Below, one piece after another: positions 6,536 to 8,495 of a DNA stretch of 8,495 bases. Position numbers and translations under genes: made by a program. How positions within the stretch are numbered: position 1 is the stretch's first letter; each line of letters begins with the position of its first letter. Source of the stretch: an uncultured Collinsella sp. (GTDB lineage Bacteria > Actinomycetota > Coriobacteriia > Coriobacteriales > Coriobacteriaceae); NCBI GenBank assembly GCA_902489945.1, contig CABUBZ010000076.1, forward strand, positions 1-8,495, written 5' to 3'. The notes beneath the pieces are model-generated. The model worked only from the letters and a program-made list of their open reading frames with translations. It searched no databases and was not told the DNA's origin.

Positions 6536-7198
6536 TTATATAGCGAAAAGTTTAGCAAGCTCGGCCACCGAGTGCACCACCGCATCGGCGCCCGCGGCCT
6601 CGTGCTCCCCCGGCGCCGCCGCGCCCGAATAGATGCCGATACACGGCACGCCCATCGCGTGCGCGCCCTCCACATCGTTAAAGCGGTCGCCAATCATCAC
6701 GGCCTCGTCGGCAGTCGCGCCAAGCGCCGCCAGGGCGTCGCGGACCGAATCGGCCTTGGTCTCGCGTCCCTGCGGCGGATTCATGCCAACCACGGCCTCT
6801 AACTGCGAAAGCCCGAGCTCGCCCACCATGTCGATGCACTTTGCCTCCATGCGCGACGTCGCCACGGCCAAGCGATGCCCCTGGGCGGCCAACCCATCCA
6901 GCAGCTCGGGGATTCCATCGAACACAGGGTACTCTTCCGGTCCCAGCTCATCAAAAAAGGCACGGTACTCGTCGGCCACCACAAGCGACTCCTCGCGGGA
7001 AAAGCCATAAAAGTCGTGAAAGCTCTTCCACAGGGGCGGCCCGATCATGCGGCGTAGGTCACCCATCTGCGCTTCCGAAAACCCGCGCGCGGAAAGCGTC
7101 TTGCGCGTCGAGGTCATCACCGCCCGACCCGTATCGGCCACCGTGCCATCAAAATCGAACAGCACAATCGGCCGCCTGCATATCTCCAGTGCCTCCAT
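6536..7198 (-). CDS. HAD superfamily phosphatase, phosphoglycolate-phosphatase-like
   Basis: This 220-residue cytoplasmic hydrolase belongs to the HAD group with a helical cap. Motif I is DFDGTVADT with nucleophile Asp15 and Asp17; motif II is VATS with Ser115; motif III is Lys148; motif IV is MIGDRFND with Asp171 and Asp175. The cap region includes MIGPPL (51-56), which is common in the Gph/COG0546 branch. Substrates in this branch vary: phosphoglycolate, pyrophosphate, nucleotide or sugar phosphates. I therefore give no symbol. The ATG at 7198 is preceded by AGAGGGAAG; a GTG at 7231 would add eleven residues with no conserved content. It is the first gene of a probable operon with the dipeptidase and is transcribed divergently from degV. 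Confidence 0.92.
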   Translation of the reverse strand: MEALEICRRPIVLFDFDGTVADTGRAVMTSTRKTLSARGFSEAQMGDLRRMIGPPLWKSFHDFYGFSREESLVVADEYRAFFDELGPEEYPVFDGIPELLDGLAAQGHRLAVATSRMEAKCIDMVGELGLSQLEAVVGMNPPQGRETKADSVRDALAALGATADEAVMIGDRFNDVEGAHAMGVPCIGIYSGAAAPGEHEAAGADAVVHSVAELAKLFAI

Positions 7199-7240
7199 CG
7201 GCTTCCCTCTTCCCCAGTTGATGATTTCCACACCGACACT

Positions 7241-7268
7241 TCAAACTGTTGACTATTCAACAATTGAA
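7241..7268. promoter_or_regulatory. Alternating TCAA/TTGA half-sites in the divergent promoter region
   Basis: Between the HAD gene and degV the sequence runs TCAA (7241), TTGA (7249), TCAA (7257), TTGA (7264), with half-sites spaced 8, 8 and 7 bases. This produces nested inverted repeats such as GTTGA-CTAT-TCAAC (7248-7261) and TTCAA-CAA-TTGAA (7256-7268). The cluster lies upstream of a degV -10 candidate at 7293-7298, where an activator would bind. It looks like an operator for a dimeric regulator serving one or both divergent genes; the regulator is unknown. Confidence 0.4.
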
Positions 7269-7292
7269 CCTAGCAATGTGGAACGACTCTAC

Positions 7293-7298
7293 TATACT
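7293..7298 (+). promoter_or_regulatory. -10 candidate for degV
   Basis: TATACT matches five of six bases of the -10 consensus and lies 57 bases before the degV ATG. No good -35 stands at 16-18 bases; CTAGCA is the best there, while TTGAAC at 7264 is 23 bases away. The missing -35 fits a promoter needing an activator, but the call rests on one hexamer. Confidence 0.35.
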
Positions 7299-7354
7299 TG
7301 TCGCACTTTGCTCTCAGAAGGCGGCGCGCAAACGCCCCAACGAAAGGTGCAATT

Positions 7355-8215
7355 ATGTCTTTTGCCATCATAACCGACTCCACGTCGGACATCTCCCCCG
7401 CCCGCGCCCAAGAGCTCGGCATTTACGTGATTCCGCTGCATGTGATTATCGAGGGCGAGGACCTGCTCGACCAGGTGCAGATTACCGCCGAGGAGTACGT
7501 CTCCCGCATGGCCGGCTCCGAGCAGCTGCCGCACACCTCGCAGCCGAGCGCCGGCGAGTTCAAGGCACTCTTCGACCGCGTACGCGCCGACGGCCACGAT
7601 AGCGCGATCTTTATCTCGCTATGCAGCGAGTGGTCCGCCTGCTATGCCAACGCATGCCTGACGGCCGAAACCCACGAGCTCGACGTGCGCTGCATCGATT
7701 CGCGCACCGGCTCGGGCGCCGAGGGCCTGCTGGTGGAGTACGCGCTGGCCATGCGCGAGGACGGCCGCAGCCTGGACGAGACCGAGGCGCAGATCCGCGC
7801 GACCCTGCCCGACGCCCACCTGTTGCTGATTCCGCGCACGCTCGAGAACCTCGTTAAGAACGGCCGCGCGCCCAAGCTCGCCGGCCAGTTGACGCAGATG
7901 CTCAACATTCGCCTGGCCGTTTCGCCGGAGTGGAAATCGGGCGAGATCAAGGCCGTCAAAAAGGGCCGCGGCGCCAAGCGCATCGTTGCCAACACCATGA
8001 CCGATTGCCTCGCATTTTTGGCCGAGCATCCGGGCTCCAGCGTGCGCGTGCTCACGACCGGCGCCGCTGAGGAGCAAGAGCTCGTCAGCCAAGCGCTCGC
8101 AGGCCGGGACTACGTGGACGCCGGCACCGGCCCCATCGGCTGCACCATCGCCACCCATGTAGGCGTCGACGCCATCGCCATCAGCTACTGCCCCCGCTAC
8201 CAGCCAACTCGCTAG
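7355..8215 (+). CDS. DegV family fatty-acid-binding protein
   Basis: This 286-residue cytoplasmic protein belongs to the DegV family, whose members bind a fatty acid and in Firmicutes (as FakB) present it to a fatty acid kinase. The N-terminus FAIITDSTSDIS (3-14) and IPLHVIIEGED (26-36) are characteristic. TSQPSAGEF (61-69) is the conserved lipid-headgroup loop. IDSRTGS (114-120) and ENLVKNGRAPKLAG (164-177) also match the family. The second loop departs from the usual S-G-T form: it reads SEWSACY (91-97). The C-terminal His-Gly-Pro-Gly region reads THVGVDA (267-273). The ATG at 7355 has GAAAGG nine bases upstream; an in-frame TTG at 7298 overlaps the promoter candidate and is not supported. 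It is monocistronic, followed by two palindromic repeats. A FakA partner is not in this window. Confidence 0.94.
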   Translation: MSFAIITDSTSDISPARAQELGIYVIPLHVIIEGEDLLDQVQITAEEYVSRMAGSEQLPHTSQPSAGEFKALFDRVRADGHDSAIFISLCSEWSACYANACLTAETHELDVRCIDSRTGSGAEGLLVEYALAMREDGRSLDETEAQIRATLPDAHLLLIPRTLENLVKNGRAPKLAGQLTQMLNIRLAVSPEWKSGEIKAVKKGRGAKRIVANTMTDCLAFLAEHPGSSVRVLTTGAAEEQELVSQALAGRDYVDAGTGPIGCTIATHVGVDAIAISYCPRYQPTR

Positions 8216-8229
8216 GGACGCCCACATCA

Positions 8230-8294
8230 GTTGCGGTGAAATGGGGACTGTTTTTGGCTTATTAGCCGCCAATCAATCCCCATTCCACCGCAGC
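8230..8294. repeat. Palindromic repeat, copy 2 (GGGGACTG variant)
   Basis: The arms begin GTTGCGGTGAAAT and end ATTCCACCGCAGC, as in copies 1 and 3. The middle segment is replaced on both sides by complementary bases (GGGGA against TCCCC). One A-C mismatch occurs at the same position as in the other copies (8239 against 8285). The inner loop carries GGCT-TATT-AGCC (8256-8267). It begins 14 nt after the degV stop. No T-run follows on the plus strand, so it is a poor terminator by itself. Confidence 0.8.
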
Positions 8295-8320
8295 CCAAGA
8301 GAGGCGCTCGAATCCTTTGG

Positions 8321-8389
8321 AAGTTGCGGTGAAATAGTTCCTGTTTGGAGACCAAGAGAGCCCCAACAGGAACTATTCCACCGCAACTT
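8321..8389. repeat. Palindromic repeat, copy 3 (GTTGCGGTGAAAT family)
   Basis: Arms 8321-8345 and 8365-8389 pair over 25 positions with one A-C mismatch (8332 against 8378). The outer 22 positions of both arms are identical to copy 1, whereas the loop is unrelated, showing that the arms and not the loop are conserved. It lies in the same orientation as copy 2, with 26 nt between them. It contains no coding potential. Confidence 0.85.
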
Positions 8390-8393
8390 TTTT
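8321..8393 (+). terminator. Probable degV terminator formed by repeat copy 3
   Basis: On the plus strand the stem of repeat copy 3 is followed immediately by six T residues (8388-8393, the first two still paired), about 170 nt after the degV stop. The long stem should tolerate its one A-C mismatch. Copy 2 lies between and may add to termination. Confidence 0.6.
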
Positions 8394-8495
8394 ACCGCGC
8401 CATCCATATACAAGATATTATTGGCAATCGGCGCATTCCCGGTCGCGCGCGCAGACATGGTGTAAGAGTGTCCTGAGGTCCGTCGCTGCAAGTCC
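8394..8495. other. Unassigned right-end sequence
   Basis: About 100 bases after repeat copy 3 hold no open frame with a ribosome-binding site and no RNA gene that I recognise. The AT-rich stretch ATATACAAGATATTAT (8405-8420) could be part of a promoter for a gene beyond the right edge, but I see no convincing -35/-10 pair. Confidence 0.4.

Noticed and set aside
7298..7354. Upstream TTG start for degV
   Set aside because: It overlaps the -10 candidate and adds residues without family similarity. The ATG at 7355 is preceded by GAAAGG and begins directly at the conserved DegV N-terminus.
7619..8272. Minus-strand open frame of 217 codons opposite degV
   Set aside because: It is the antisense shadow of degV and extends into repeat copy 2. 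No ribosome-binding site or known fold was seen.
4956..8389. CRISPR array
   Set aside because: The repeats are long palindromes with one 26-nt gap and a 3.2-kb gap, no regular spacers, and no cas genes.
8394..8495. RNA gene at the right edge
   Set aside because: I tried to read the last hundred bases on both strands as a tRNA or small stable RNA and found no cloverleaf or known core.

Overview
The window reads as a high-GC, gene-dense bacterial chromosome segment with no plasmid, phage or IS genes. Gene content, codon style, a PstS with a twin-arginine lipoprotein signal, and abundant short intergenic palindromes suggest an actinobacterial gut anaerobe of the class Coriobacteriia, possibly Collinsella. 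That placement is inference from the sequence and was not checked by a database search.

Layout from left to right. (1) Positions 1-887, minus strand: the N-terminal 295 codons of an ABC-F ATPase of the Uup type, running off the left edge. (2) Positions 888-1091: its promoter region, a short palindrome (948-982) and the bidirectionally unambiguous terminator of the next operon (1004-1035). (3) Positions 1092-4752, minus strand: a compact high-affinity phosphate uptake operon pstS-pstC-pstA-pstB, with overlapping start and stop codons between pstC/pstA and pstA/pstB and no phoU. (4) Positions 4753-5045: the pstS leader and promoter region, with a Pho-box-like direct repeat and GC-rich hairpins, followed by a 69-nt palindromic repeat. 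(5) Positions 5046-7198, minus strand: a probable two-gene operon, a phosphoglycolate-phosphatase-like HAD hydrolase followed by a PepV-type M20 metallodipeptidase. (6) Positions 7199-7354: a divergent promoter region with alternating TCAA/TTGA half-sites. (7) Positions 7355-8215, plus strand: a DegV-family fatty-acid-binding protein. (8) Positions 8216-8495: two further copies of the palindromic repeat, then about 100 nt in which I see nothing convincing.

How the genes work together. PstS captures phosphate outside the membrane, PstC and PstA form the channel, and PstB hydrolyses ATP. The other genes are housekeeping or accessory metabolism: translation-linked ATPase, dipeptide hydrolysis, phosphate-ester hydrolysis, and lipid handling. 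They have no obvious shared pathway.

The most interesting signal is not a gene. A family of imperfect palindromes of about 65-69 nt occurs three times. Its outer arms are constant, its middle arm segment covaries, and a single A-C mismatch is conserved at one fixed position. A fourth, shorter palindrome near 948-982 shares the same mismatch geometry and the same AAA(T)GGGGAC core. At least two copies look as if they have been adopted as transcription terminators.
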